Of a stretch of 64,000 nt of DNA, positions 26,312 to 34,951 are shown piece by piece. A program made the position numbers and the translations under genes. Source of the stretch: Bradyrhizobium sp. 132 (GTDB lineage: Bacteria > Pseudomonadota > Alphaproteobacteria > Rhizobiales > Xanthobacteraceae); the NCBI RefSeq assembly GCF_023074185.1, contig NZ_JADPKY010000024.1:105839-169838 (forward strand), read 5' to 3'. Positions within the stretch are counted from its first letter, which is position 1. Every line of letters starts with the position of its first letter. The notes below the pieces were generated by a model. It searched no databases. It was not told the DNA's origin and worked only from the letters and a program-made list of their open reading frames with translations.

Positions 26312-26525
26312 GATAATCGGCAAAATGCCGGAAGGATTATCCATTTTGAGTGGATAGTTGGGGCCATCGCTTGGGTGTGGGGTGTACCGAGCCAGGGGGG
26401 CGACTGCCCCAGAGCGATTGCCGCGTCTGTCGCGCGATTGCTGCTAATGCATGCGCGAACCGTGGGACGATCGGACGGATAATCCGACTAAATTCCTTGC
26501 GATTATCGAACAAGAGCGGATAATC
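26312..26525. promoter_or_regulatory. Two identically spaced inverted-repeat operators plus a half-site
   Basis: GATAATC at 26312-26318 and GATTATC at 26335-26341 form an inverted repeat with a 16-base spacer. The same pair recurs at 26478-26484 and 26501-26507 with exactly 16 bases between. An extra GATAATC at 26519-26525 lies just before the LysR start at 26533. One pair is close to the efflux start (26262) and one close to the regulator start, as expected for activation and self-control by the adjacent LysR protein. Confidence 0.7.
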
Positions 26526-26532
26526 AGCCTGC

Positions 26533-27444
26533 ATGGATCGATTGACCAGCCTTGAAGTCTTCAGCCGGGTGGTCGAGACCGGCGGCTTCTCTGCAGCGGC
26601 CCGTAAGCTCAACATGTCGACCACCATGGTGAGCAATCACGTTCAGGCGCTGGAAGACCGGCTCGGCGTGAGGCTGCTCCAGCGCACCACGCGCAAGGTC
26701 AACCTCACCGAGATCGGCAGGGCCTATTACGACCGCTGCATCCAGATCCTCGCCGATATCGAACAGGCCGACGATATCGCGAGCGAGTTGCAGTCGGTGC
26801 CTCGCGGCACGCTACGGATCCACGTCGCCACGCACATGGTGCCGTTCGTCGCGCCCGTGGTGGCGAAGCTCCTGTCGACCTATCCAGAGCTCAGGATTGA
26901 TCTGCGCATGGGCGAAGCCGACATCGACCTCATCGAAGAAGGTTATGACGTTGCCCTGCGCATGACCTCACCGCCGGATTCGAGCCTGATCGTCCGCAGC
27001 CTCGCCACCTGGCGCCACGTGCTGTGCTGCTCGCACGACTATCTCGAAAGGCACGGTCGCGTGCAGAAGCTCGATGAGCTCACCGCGCACAATTGCGCCC
27101 GTCACTTGAACTATCCGTTCGGCGACGATTGGCGCTTCTTCGATCGCAAGGGCACGCCGGCATCGGTGCGAATTTCGGGCAGCTTCATCACCAACAGCGG
27201 TGAGGCCTTGCGAAAGGTGGCGCTGGAAAGCGCTGCCGTCTGCCTGATGGCGGGTTTTCTCGTCCAGGACGATCTCGAAGCCGGTCACCTCGTTCGCCTT
27301 CTGCCCGAATATCGTCCCGTCGAGATGTCGATGAACGCGGTCTATCCGCACCGGCATCATCTGTCGGCGAAGGTCAGGACCTTCATCGACATGCTCGTGC
27401 ATCACAGCGCCGAGCAGCAGAAGCTGATCAATCCCTACTCATGA
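26533..27444 (+). CDS. LysR-family transcriptional regulator of the efflux operon
   Basis: A 303-residue LysR protein. The winged helix-turn-helix occupies residues 1-60 (LEVFSRVVETGGFSAAARKL and LEDRLGVRLLQRTTR), and the substrate-binding half follows from about residue 90. It is divergent from the EmrA-like gene, which by LysR convention is its likely target, and the spaced GATAATC operators support this. The stop overlaps the end of the convergent amidase by 6 bases. Members of this branch (CrgA/DntR-like) respond to small hydrophobic compounds. Confidence 0.92.
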   Translation: MDRLTSLEVFSRVVETGGFSAAARKLNMSTTMVSNHVQALEDRLGVRLLQRTTRKVNLTEIGRAYYDRCIQILADIEQADDIASELQSVPRGTLRIHVATHMVPFVAPVVAKLLSTYPELRIDLRMGEADIDLIEEGYDVALRMTSPPDSSLIVRSLATWRHVLCCSHDYLERHGRVQKLDELTAHNCARHLNYPFGDDWRFFDRKGTPASVRISGSFITNSGEALRKVALESAAVCLMAGFLVQDDLEAGHLVRLLPEYRPVEMSMNAVYPHRHHLSAKVRTFIDMLVHHSAEQQKLINPYS

Positions 27445-28860
27445 CCGGGGCGGCGCCGGCAGCCGCCCGAACACTTTTTCGAGCGCCATGCCGACCGCAA
27501 GCAGGCAGCGATCGCTGCCTGCGGGACCATCCAGCTCGAGCCCGATCGGCAGTTTGCTGACCGCGCCGAGCGCAATCGGAATCTGGATTCCGGGAAGCCC
27601 GGCATTGCTGCCGGGATCGGTGTTCTGGATGAACAGGCCAAAATTTTCGGGGCTGCTGGCGTCGGGGTTGGAAGCGATCGCAACGCGCGGCGTGGTGGGG
27701 AAGGCGATGGCGTCGAGCCGGTTGTCCGCAAAGGTCCTGCCGTAGAGCGCCTGCAGGGCGGGACGCGCGGACTTGATGGCGGCCTCATAGATCGGGCCGG
27801 CATCGACCAGGGTATTGTCGGGACCAGGCAGTTTGCGCGGGATCACGAGGCCATCATAGGTATCCTTGACGTCGGGGCTCGCGATCTCCCGCGCCAGTGC
27901 GTCGATGGTGATGCCGGTGCCGGTGCCTGCGAGATAGGCCACCATGTCGTCATAGGCCTCGTACAGCGCGATGGGAAAGCCGACCTGGCCGTTGAGTTCG
28001 GCCAACTGCGGCATCTCGATATCGAGGACCGTGACGCCCTGTGTCTTCACTTTCGCGACCGCCGCCTGGAAGGCGGCATCGGTGTCGGTATCAAGATTGA
28101 TCAGCATCGACCTCACGATGCCGATTCGTATCTGCTTCAGATCAGCCGGTTGAACGGCGTCGCCGCCCGCAATGACGCGGTCGAGCAGTTCGACATCCGC
28201 CATGGTCGCGGCCATCGGGCCCGCGGTGTCGCGGGTGTGCGAGATCGGCGCGATGCCAGCTTGCGGATAGCGTCCGACCGTCGGGCGCAGCGAGGCACAT
28301 CCATTCAGTGCGGCGGGCACGCGGACCGATCCGCCAGTGTCGGTTCCGAGCCCGCCCGCAACGATCCGCGCGCCGATCGCGGCACCCGTGCCAGACGAGG
28401 AGCCGCCCGCGATCAGGGCACGGTCATAGGCGTTGCGCACGCCGAACTCCGTGCCGGTCTTGAACGCAGTGTTGTAGCCGGAGATGCCGAAGGCGAGCTC
28501 GTGCATGTTGGTCTTGCCGATGATGATCGCGCCCGCCGCGCGCAACTTTGCGACAACAGGCGCGTCAGCCTTCGGAACGTATTGCTTCAGCGCCGGTGTT
28601 CCTGCGCTACAGGGAAGCTCCGCGACCTCGATATTGTCCTTGATCACGATGGGCACGCCGCCGAGGGGCTTGCTGTCGCCCGTCGCGTCGAATGCGGCCG
28701 AGGCCTTCAAGGCACCAACCTCGTCCAAGGTGACGAAGGCATTCAGATCGGCATTGGCCTTAGCGCGGGCAAGAGCTTCCGTCGTGAGCGCGGTGCTCGT
28801 GATTTTTCCGGCGCGGAGGTCGGCCACGGCCTGGGTCAGGGTTAACCGGTCGAAATCCAT
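27439..28860 (-). CDS. Amidase (amidase-signature family)
   Basis: A 473-residue amidase-signature enzyme. The Ser-cisSer-Lys triad is visible as the lysine in VIKDNIEV, and IAGGSSSGTGAAIGARIVAGG with TDTGGSVRVPAAL. The start MDFDRLTLTQAVADL is standard. Indoleacetamide hydrolase, allophanate-type and aryl-amidase branches share these features; the start and length allow an indoleacetamide-hydrolase-like enzyme, but no specific feature decides. It lies 75 bases downstream of the indolepyruvate oxidoreductase on the same strand. Confidence 0.9.
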   Translation of the reverse strand: MDFDRLTLTQAVADLRAGKITSTALTTEALARAKANADLNAFVTLDEVGALKASAAFDATGDSKPLGGVPIVIKDNIEVAELPCSAGTPALKQYVPKADAPVVAKLRAAGAIIIGKTNMHELAFGISGYNTAFKTGTEFGVRNAYDRALIAGGSSSGTGAAIGARIVAGGLGTDTGGSVRVPAALNGCASLRPTVGRYPQAGIAPISHTRDTAGPMAATMADVELLDRVIAGGDAVQPADLKQIRIGIVRSMLINLDTDTDAAFQAAVAKVKTQGVTVLDIEMPQLAELNGQVGFPIALYEAYDDMVAYLAGTGTGITIDALAREIASPDVKDTYDGLVIPRKLPGPDNTLVDAGPIYEAAIKSARPALQALYGRTFADNRLDAIAFPTTPRVAIASNPDASSPENFGLFIQNTDPGSNAGLPGIQIPIALGAVSKLPIGLELDGPAGSDRCLLAVGMALEKVFGRLPAPPRS

Positions 28861-28935
28861 GATGCGTCACCCGATTGCAGGAGCGCCATCAGGGCGCCCC
28901 TCAGCTTCAGAGGCTGAAGCCTCATCGGCGCCCCG

Positions 28936-31900
28936 TCAACCGTAGGCGCGCATCTTTGCAGGTGACGGCGCATCGAGCTCGGCGAAGAGCCGTTCGACCT
29001 CGGCCTTCACCTTTCCAATCGCGGCGTCCTTAACCGGCCCGTAGCCGCGGATATCCATCGGGGCTTTTGCAATGGCGATGAGGTCAGGCAGATGCGCTGC
29101 GTCGAGCCCGCTGAGAAGCCGGTTGATGACGCGATCGTACCAGGTGATCAGCTCCCGTTCGGCGCGCCGTTCCGCCGTGTAGCCGAACGGATCGAACGGC
29201 GTCCCGCGCAATCCCTTCATCCGCGCGAGCATGGCAAGCGGTGTCTGGATCCATTGCCCGAAGGCGCGTTTGCGCGGACGTCCGCGGGCGTCGCGCCTCG
29301 ACGGCAGGAACGGCGGGGCGAGGTGATATTGGATGCTGAAGTTGCCTTCGAACTCGCCTTTCAACGCGTCGAGGAAACCACCCTGCATATGCAGCCGCGC
29401 CACCTCGTACTCGTCCTTGTAGGCCATCAGCTTGAACAGGGCGCGCGCGACGGCCTCGGTCAACGCCTCGCTGTTCAAATTGGCTTCGGCATTGCGAACG
29501 TTTGCAACGAGTGTCCGATAATGCGTCGCGTAGGCGCGGTCCTGATAAGCGGTGAGGAAATCGGCGCGGCGGTTGATCAACTGGTCGAGCGTCTCGGCCT
29601 TGGACGCCTCGTCCGTCTTCGGCAGAAAGTCCGGATCGGCGGTCGCGATCCGGCCCCAGGCAAAGGCCTGCTTGTTGCGCTGGACCGCGACGCCGTTGAG
29701 CTCGATCGCGCGCAACAGCGCCGACAGCGAGACCGGCAGCAGCCCGCGCTGCCAGGCAAAGCCCAGCATGATGATGTTGGCATAGACGGCATCGCCGAGC
29801 AGGCGCTCGGCAAGCGCGTTGGCGTTGATAGTGTCGAGATTGCCGTCGCCGATCACCTGGCCGATCGCGCGCAGGCGAGCGGGTGAAGCGAGATCGGCGT
29901 CGCGGAAACGGACGACGTCACCGGTCGGCATCTCCGCGGTGTTGACCGCGGCGCGCGTGCCTTTCCGATAGGTGCCGGACGCCTTTGGCGACGAACTGAC
30001 GACGAGGTCGCAGCCGATCAGCGCATCGGCCGCGCCCTGGTCGATACGCACCTGATGCAGCGCCTCGGGAGTTGGCGCAAGCCGGATATAGCTCAGCACC
30101 GGCCCGAATTTCTGTGCAAAGCCGGTAAAATCCAGTACCGAGACGCCGCTTCGTTCGAGATGCGCCGCCATGCCGATCAGCGCGCCGACCGTGATCACGC
30201 CAGTGCCGCCGACGCCCGTGATGAGCAGATCATAGGGACGGTCGAGCGTTGCGGGCGCGGGCAGGGGAAGCGTCGCCGCGTGGCCGACCGCGTCGATCTG
30301 GCTCGCGCTCTTCTTTCGGCGCGTCGCACCCTCAACGGTGACGAAGCTCGGGCAGAACCCGTTGAGGCAGGAGAAGTCCTTGTTGCAGGATGAGAGGTTG
30401 ATCTGGCGCTTCCGGCCGAACGGCGTCTCTTTGGGCTCGACGCTGAGACAGTTGGATTCGATCGAGCAGTCGCCGCAGCCTTCGCAGACGAGGTCGTTGA
30501 TATAGGCAAAGCGTTTGGGGTCGGCCATCTCGCCACGCTTGCGCCTGCGCCGCTTCTCTGTCGCGCAGGTCTGCTGATAGATCAGCACCGAGACGCCGGA
30601 GATTTCGCGCAGCTCGCGCTGCACGCCGTCCATCTCGTCGCGCGGATGGATGGACACGTCGACCGGCAGATCCCCTGGCGAAAATTGGGTGGGATCGTCC
30701 GACACCAGCGCGATGCGCGCAACGCCCTCGGCGCGGACGCTGTGCGCGATGGCGCGGACGCTGACCGGGCCGTCAACAGGTTGGCCGCCGGTCATCGCGA
30801 CCGCATCGTTGAACAGGATCTTGTAGGTGATGTTGGCCTGAGCCGCGATCGCCTGCCGGATCGCCATCGAGCCCGAATGATAATAGGTGCCTTCGCCGAG
30901 ATTCTGGAAGACATGCTTTTTTCCGGTGAAGCGTGACGAGGCCGCCCAGTTCACGCCTTCGCCGCCCATCTGGATCAGCGACGATGTCTCTCGGTCCATC
31001 CAGCTCGCCATGAAATGGCAGCCGATGCCGGCCAGCGCCTTCGACCCCTCCGGCACTTTTGTCGAAATGTTGTGCGGGCATCCGGAGCAGAAATACGGCG
31101 TGCGCGTCGCACCAGAGACGTTGATCGTGCGGGCGGCTTCCGGCAACAGGGTCGCTGCCCGCGCGGCGAGATTGAGGCCTGGGAACATCGGATCGAGCCG
31201 GCGTGCGAGCACCCCGGCGAGCGCACGCGGTGACAATTCGCCGATCCAGGAGATCAGCCGCGCGCCGGTCTCGTCATGCTTTCCGACCATGCGCTCGGGC
31301 TTTGCGCCGGGATAGTCGTAAAAATATTCCTTGAACTGGCTCTCGATGATGCCGCGCTTCTCCTCGACCACGAGGATCTCGCGCTTGCCTTTCACGAACG
31401 CCATCGCGTCATGCAGCGCCAGCGGCCAGACCATGCCGACCTTGTAGATGTCGATGCCGATGCCGCGGCAGGCCGCTTCGTCCAGGCCCATCAGCCGCAT
31501 CGCTTCCATCAAATCGAGATGCGCCTTGCCCGTGGTGACGATGCCGTAGGTGGCGCCCGAGATGTCGTAGATGTGACGGTCGATCGGGTTGGCCTTTGCG
31601 AAGGCGTAGACCGCGTGCTTCTTCGCCTCCAGCCGCTCCTCGATCTGCGGCCCCGGCAGATCCGGCCAACGATAGTGCAGCCCGCCCGGTGGCGGCGCGA
31701 AGTCCGGCGTGTGGAAGGCGCGCGGCGGGCGCAGCGCAACAGACGCGCCGGATTCCACGATCTCCGAGATTGCCTTGAAGCCCACCCACATGCCGGAGAA
31801 GCGGCTCAGCGCATAGCCATATGCGCCGAACTCGAGATATTCGGCGACGCTGGCGGGGTGCAACGTCGGCATGAACCAGCTCATGAAGGCGACGTCGGAC

Positions 31901-32385
31901 TGGTGCGGCATCGAGGATGAGACGCAGCCATGGTCGTCGCCGGCGACCACCAGAACGCCGCCATGCGGCGAGGAGCCGTAGGCGTTGCCGTGCTTGAGCG
32001 CATCGCCGGAGCGGTCGACGCCGGGACCCTTGCCATACCAGAGCCCGAACACGCCATCGACCTCGCGGTCGGCTTGCGTCTCGACCTGCTGCGAGCCCAG
32101 CACCGCGGTCGCGGCAAGATCTTCGTTCACTGCGGGAAGGAATTCGATGCGGTCGCGCTTCAGCCGCTCCGGGATGCGCCAGAGCTCGAGATCGACGCCG
32201 CCGAGCGGCGAGCCGCGATAGCCTGAGATGAAGCCGGCCGTGTTCAGCCCCGCGGCACGGTCGCGCCGCACCTGGTCGAGCGCGATGCGGACGATGGCCT
32301 GCGTGCCGGTGAGGAAGACGCGTCCCTCGTCGCGATCGTAGCGGTCGGAGAGCTCGTAGGCGTCGAGTGACGGAATGGCGTCCAT
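28936..32385 (-). CDS. Indolepyruvate ferredoxin oxidoreductase, fused alpha/beta
   Basis: A 1149-residue single-chain enzyme. The N-terminal thiamine pyrophosphate region has FISGYRGSPLGGVD, the middle has GHGVGCS-like elements (FCSGCPHNISTKVPEG), then a ferredoxin-type cluster domain (CEGCGDCSIESNC and CNKDFSCLNGFCPS), and the C-terminal gamma domain has GVGGTGVITVGALIG. The fusion of the IorA and IorB parts is common in alphaproteobacteria. It oxidatively decarboxylates aryl-pyruvates, for example from tryptophan or phenylalanine, to the acyl-CoA with reduced ferredoxin. The divergent Lrp-type regulator at 32539 probably controls it. Confidence 0.93.
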   Translation of the reverse strand: MDAIPSLDAYELSDRYDRDEGRVFLTGTQAIVRIALDQVRRDRAAGLNTAGFISGYRGSPLGGVDLELWRIPERLKRDRIEFLPAVNEDLAATAVLGSQQVETQADREVDGVFGLWYGKGPGVDRSGDALKHGNAYGSSPHGGVLVVAGDDHGCVSSSMPHQSDVAFMSWFMPTLHPASVAEYLEFGAYGYALSRFSGMWVGFKAISEIVESGASVALRPPRAFHTPDFAPPPGGLHYRWPDLPGPQIEERLEAKKHAVYAFAKANPIDRHIYDISGATYGIVTTGKAHLDLMEAMRLMGLDEAACRGIGIDIYKVGMVWPLALHDAMAFVKGKREILVVEEKRGIIESQFKEYFYDYPGAKPERMVGKHDETGARLISWIGELSPRALAGVLARRLDPMFPGLNLAARAATLLPEAARTINVSGATRTPYFCSGCPHNISTKVPEGSKALAGIGCHFMASWMDRETSSLIQMGGEGVNWAASSRFTGKKHVFQNLGEGTYYHSGSMAIRQAIAAQANITYKILFNDAVAMTGGQPVDGPVSVRAIAHSVRAEGVARIALVSDDPTQFSPGDLPVDVSIHPRDEMDGVQRELREISGVSVLIYQQTCATEKRRRRKRGEMADPKRFAYINDLVCEGCGDCSIESNCLSVEPKETPFGRKRQINLSSCNKDFSCLNGFCPSFVTVEGATRRKKSASQIDAVGHAATLPLPAPATLDRPYDLLITGVGGTGVITVGALIGMAAHLERSGVSVLDFTGFAQKFGPVLSYIRLAPTPEALHQVRIDQGAADALIGCDLVVSSSPKASGTYRKGTRAAVNTAEMPTGDVVRFRDADLASPARLRAIGQVIGDGNLDTINANALAERLLGDAVYANIIMLGFAWQRGLLPVSLSALLRAIELNGVAVQRNKQAFAWGRIATADPDFLPKTDEASKAETLDQLINRRADFLTAYQDRAYATHYRTLVANVRNAEANLNSEALTEAVARALFKLMAYKDEYEVARLHMQGGFLDALKGEFEGNFSIQYHLAPPFLPSRRDARGRPRKRAFGQWIQTPLAMLARMKGLRGTPFDPFGYTAERRAERELITWYDRVINRLLSGLDAAHLPDLIAIAKAPMDIRGYGPVKDAAIGKVKAEVERLFAELDAPSPAKMRAYG

Positions 32386-32486
32386 GGCGGACCTCCCGCG
32401 GCATCCTTGCCGAATGGGAGAAGAGTAGGCTTTGGTGACTGGTAGGTCTTACCTGATTTACCCGATGACGCGTCCGTTCTGGTAGA

Positions 32487-32521
32487 ATTATCCGGTACGG
32501 TCTATAAGGTGGTTGGATAAT
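32487..32521. promoter_or_regulatory. Inverted repeat in the oxidoreductase/Lrp divergent region
   Basis: ATTATCC at 32487-32493 and GGATAAT at 32515-32521 are exact complements separated by 21 bases, lying in the 153-base region between the divergent starts at 32385 and 32539. The half-site resembles, by chance or not, the GATAATC arms of the LysR operators at 26312. An Lrp-family protein would bind such an A/T-rich palindrome here. Confidence 0.4.
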
Positions 32522-32538
32522 CCATCTTAGTGGTTTGC

Positions 32539-32994
32539 ATGATCGAAGACCAGGACGCGCGGATTCTCGCCTACCTTCAGAGGGACGGCCGCGCCACCAA
32601 CCAGCAGCTCGCCGACGCGGTCGGCATGTCGACCTCGGCGTGCTGGCGCCGGGTGCGTGCGCTCGAGGAGAGCGGAGCCATCCAGGGCTATGCGGCCCTG
32701 GTCGCGCGCGAGCAGGCGGGCTTTGCGATGTCCGCGATCCTCCACGTCTCGCTGGAACGACACGACGCAAAATTCGTCGACGAGTTCGTCGCGCGGGTGA
32801 CCACGCGGCGTGAGGTGCTGGAGTGCTTTGCGACCACGGGCGATGCCGATTATCATTTGCGTGTCGTGGTGCAGGACATGGCGGCCTACAACAGATTCCT
32901 CGACGAGTTCATGTTCCGCATCCCCGGCATTCGCTACGTCCGCAGCAACGTGGTGCTGAAAGAAATCAAGACCAGCGTCGCGCTGCCGTTTTGA
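32539..32994 (+). CDS. Lrp/AsnC-family transcriptional regulator
   Basis: A 151-residue protein. I use the ATG at 32539 (MIEDQDARILAYLQRDGR); a GTG at 32530 is in frame but adds only three residues. Helix-turn-helix: TNQQLADAVGMSTSACWRRVRALEESGAI. The RAM ligand-binding domain follows (CFATTGDADYHLRVVV). Lrp-type proteins sense amino acids, and the divergent aryl-pyruvate oxidoreductase gene makes an aromatic amino acid effector plausible. Confidence 0.92.
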   Translation: MIEDQDARILAYLQRDGRATNQQLADAVGMSTSACWRRVRALEESGAIQGYAALVAREQAGFAMSAILHVSLERHDAKFVDEFVARVTTRREVLECFATTGDADYHLRVVVQDMAAYNRFLDEFMFRIPGIRYVRSNVVLKEIKTSVALPF

Positions 32995-33001
32995 GGCAAC
33001 T

Positions 33002-33823
33002 TCATCCGCGCCGCAGTTGGCGCAGCGACAGCATATGCAACAGGATCGAGCTCGGCACCACGAAGGCAGGGGTCAGCACATTCGGAAAGGTGTCTACGGC
33101 CATGGCCGGGCCCTCTGGAATGATGAGCTGGAACGGACCCGGCGACATGATCATCCCCAAGGTGATCGCGACGGCGAAATCAGCGAGGCCGAAGATGTTC
33201 CAAAGCATCGCCGTTTTTCGACCCTCGACCGTTCCGGTCGCCAGGGCAATCGCCGCCGGTACCGCGAACAGGCCGGTCAGCACATCGCCAGTTCCTGCCG
33301 GCAGCGCCCATAGGCCCGGCATCACCCCCCACAGCCAGTAAACGAGCCATTGGCTGCCAAAGACGCGGTAAAGCTGCAGGGCGATGAGCCACGTCATCGG
33401 CATTGCATCGAGCAACTGTCCCACCCGCTTCGACAGCAGCAACACCGGAGTCCCGACGATCACCGGCAGCAGGATCGCCGCTGGAAGCAGCGGCAAGGAG
33501 GAAGCGCCCGCGCGGAACGCGCCGTTGATGGCTGCCGTCCAGGCGACGGCGGCCCAAAGCGTGAAAGGGACCATGACGGCTAGCCAGGTCGCCTGGCGTT
33601 GTCTTGGTGTCAACGCGGTGCCTTCGAGGCCGAGCCACAATCCAAGCGCGATGAACCCATGGACCATCAGCCGAACGCCAAGGGCCGGAAAGCCGCTCTC
33701 CGGAAGCGCGGGTAGCGCGTAGATCAACCAGGTCCACAGCGTCGTGAATGCAACGATCCACGTCAGGGTGAGCCAGGCGGGCCGCGGGGCCATCACGCCA
33801 GCGGAAACAGCATCGGCGTTCAT
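33002..33823 (-). CDS. Multi-spanning membrane protein, unknown function
   Basis: A 273-residue integral membrane protein with about 7-8 hydrophobic helices from the ATG at 33823 (MNADAVSAGVMAPRP). There are no transporter or enzyme signatures I can name. Its start overlaps the stop of the upstream membrane gene by 4 bases (ATGA), so the pair is translationally coupled. A longer frame to 34120 lies over that upstream gene and is rejected. The stop is 8 bases from that of the convergent Lrp gene. Confidence 0.75.
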   Translation of the reverse strand: MNADAVSAGVMAPRPAWLTLTWIVAFTTLWTWLIYALPALPESGFPALGVRLMVHGFIALGLWLGLEGTALTPRQRQATWLAVMVPFTLWAAVAWTAAINGAFRAGASSLPLLPAAILLPVIVGTPVLLLSKRVGQLLDAMPMTWLIALQLYRVFGSQWLVYWLWGVMPGLWALPAGTGDVLTGLFAVPAAIALATGTVEGRKTAMLWNIFGLADFAVAITLGMIMSPGPFQLIIPEGPAMAVDTFPNVLTPAFVVPSSILLHMLSLRQLRRG

Positions 33824-34347
33824 CGGCGTTCCTCCCGCTGCGTCACGGTGCTTTCTTCCGCTGATCCGGCCCTCAAGAGAAGCATGAAGACGAGAACATG
33901 GCTGACGAGCAGCAGCGGCACGTAGAGGGCCGGGATATAAATCCCGGCGCCGAACAGGCCCGGATTCTGGATTTTGGTTACGCCCATGTAGTACGCATTT
34001 AAAAGGTCCAGCGTGCCCCAGACGTTGAATATCCAGACCATCGGAATGGCGATCGACCATCGCCAGGACAGCGCTGCCATTGACATGAGAGCGAGCGTGG
34101 CGGCGATGAGATCTCCCCATCCGACCTCGCTGGCGAAATCCGGGCTCAACTCCGAAGACACGAATCCGGCAACCATGAAGTTCATCCCCAAAAACCTGAA
34201 CGCATGGAACGCAGCGAGAAGTCTCAGGGCGTCATGGCGCGGCATGGCGCGGAGCGCCGGCCAAACATAGATGGCGGCCACCACCGAGCTTGTCAGGAAA
34301 GCCCCGGCGACGCTGAGAACGAACGGAAGGTTAAAGCTCGGTGGCAC
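33820..34347 (-). CDS. Membrane protein, unknown function
   Basis: A 175-residue membrane protein with about five hydrophobic helices, starting MPPSFNLPFVLSVAGAFL and ending in a hydrophilic arginine/glutamate-rich tail. Not recognised. It is the first of two coupled membrane genes; the YCII-like gene lies 76 bases upstream on the same strand. A shared transcript of three genes is likely, divergent from the LysR gene at 34952. Confidence 0.75.
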   Translation of the reverse strand: MPPSFNLPFVLSVAGAFLTSSVVAAIYVWPALRAMPRHDALRLLAAFHAFRFLGMNFMVAGFVSSELSPDFASEVGWGDLIAATLALMSMAALSWRWSIAIPMVWIFNVWGTLDLLNAYYMGVTKIQNPGLFGAGIYIPALYVPLLLVSHVLVFMLLLRAGSAEESTVTQREERR

Positions 34348-34423
34348 GTTCGGATGTCCTTGTGATTGTCCGTCCGGTCGAGTGAGTCGAAGCCGGTCGT
34401 TTCGATCCGGCGTCGACGCGCGC

Positions 34424-34822
34424 TCAGGGTTTGGTCATGAGCAGGCGGAGCGGCATCAGCGGACCGACTGCAATGTATTCGTGATCGATGAGATCCTGCT
34501 TGGCGAGCGGCAGGGCGTCCATGATGGCGTGCCCTTCGATGACATCCTTGACATCCAGCAGGAAGACGGCTCCGCGCCCGTCGGACCGCGAATACCATTC
34601 ACGAACCTTTCCATTGAGATAGAGCTGTACGGTCTGCCTGATTTCATCGGGCATGACGGCCATGACCTGTTCGCGTGTGACGCCTGGCTTGACGGACAGG
34701 ATGACCATCACCCCGGTTGTGGGCGATGCGGCTTGTGCTTGGGCAGGGGATGTATCGGCCATGGAAGTCGCACCTATCAATGTGAGGGTGAGTGCCAAGA
34801 TGGCGTGACGGATTGCTTTCAT
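34424..34822 (-). CDS. Secreted small alpha/beta-barrel (YCII/muconolactone isomerase-like) protein
   Basis: A 132-residue protein from the ATG at 34822 with a signal peptide (MKAIRHAILALTLTLIGATSMA). An in-frame ATG at 34831 adds three residues. The mature part is a small ferredoxin-like fold with PGVTREQVMAVMPDEIRQTV, GAVFLLDVKDVIEGHAIMD and a final GPLMPLRLLM, which resembles YCII-type or muconolactone-isomerase-like domains. Function unknown. First gene of a probable operon with the two membrane proteins, divergent from a LysR regulator. Confidence 0.65.
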   Translation of the reverse strand: MKAIRHAILALTLTLIGATSMADTSPAQAQAASPTTGVMVILSVKPGVTREQVMAVMPDEIRQTVQLYLNGKVREWYSRSDGRGAVFLLDVKDVIEGHAIMDALPLAKQDLIDHEYIAVGPLMPLRLLMTKP

Positions 34823-34951
34823 CGGTCTCATTTCTCCGATCACGGCGGTCGCCGTGGTGTCGCGACTGTCAGCGCATGCAGCGGTGCTGCTTGCAGGCTG
34901 GATGTAAGTCTGCTTTGCACCGGCGACTATTCGCGATAATGTTGATGGGTT

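Noticed and set aside
31409..32770. 453-residue minus-strand frame over the indolepyruvate oxidoreductase start and Lrp gene
   Set aside because: Covers the divergent promoter and parts of two genes in a different frame; arginine/alanine-rich, not a gene.
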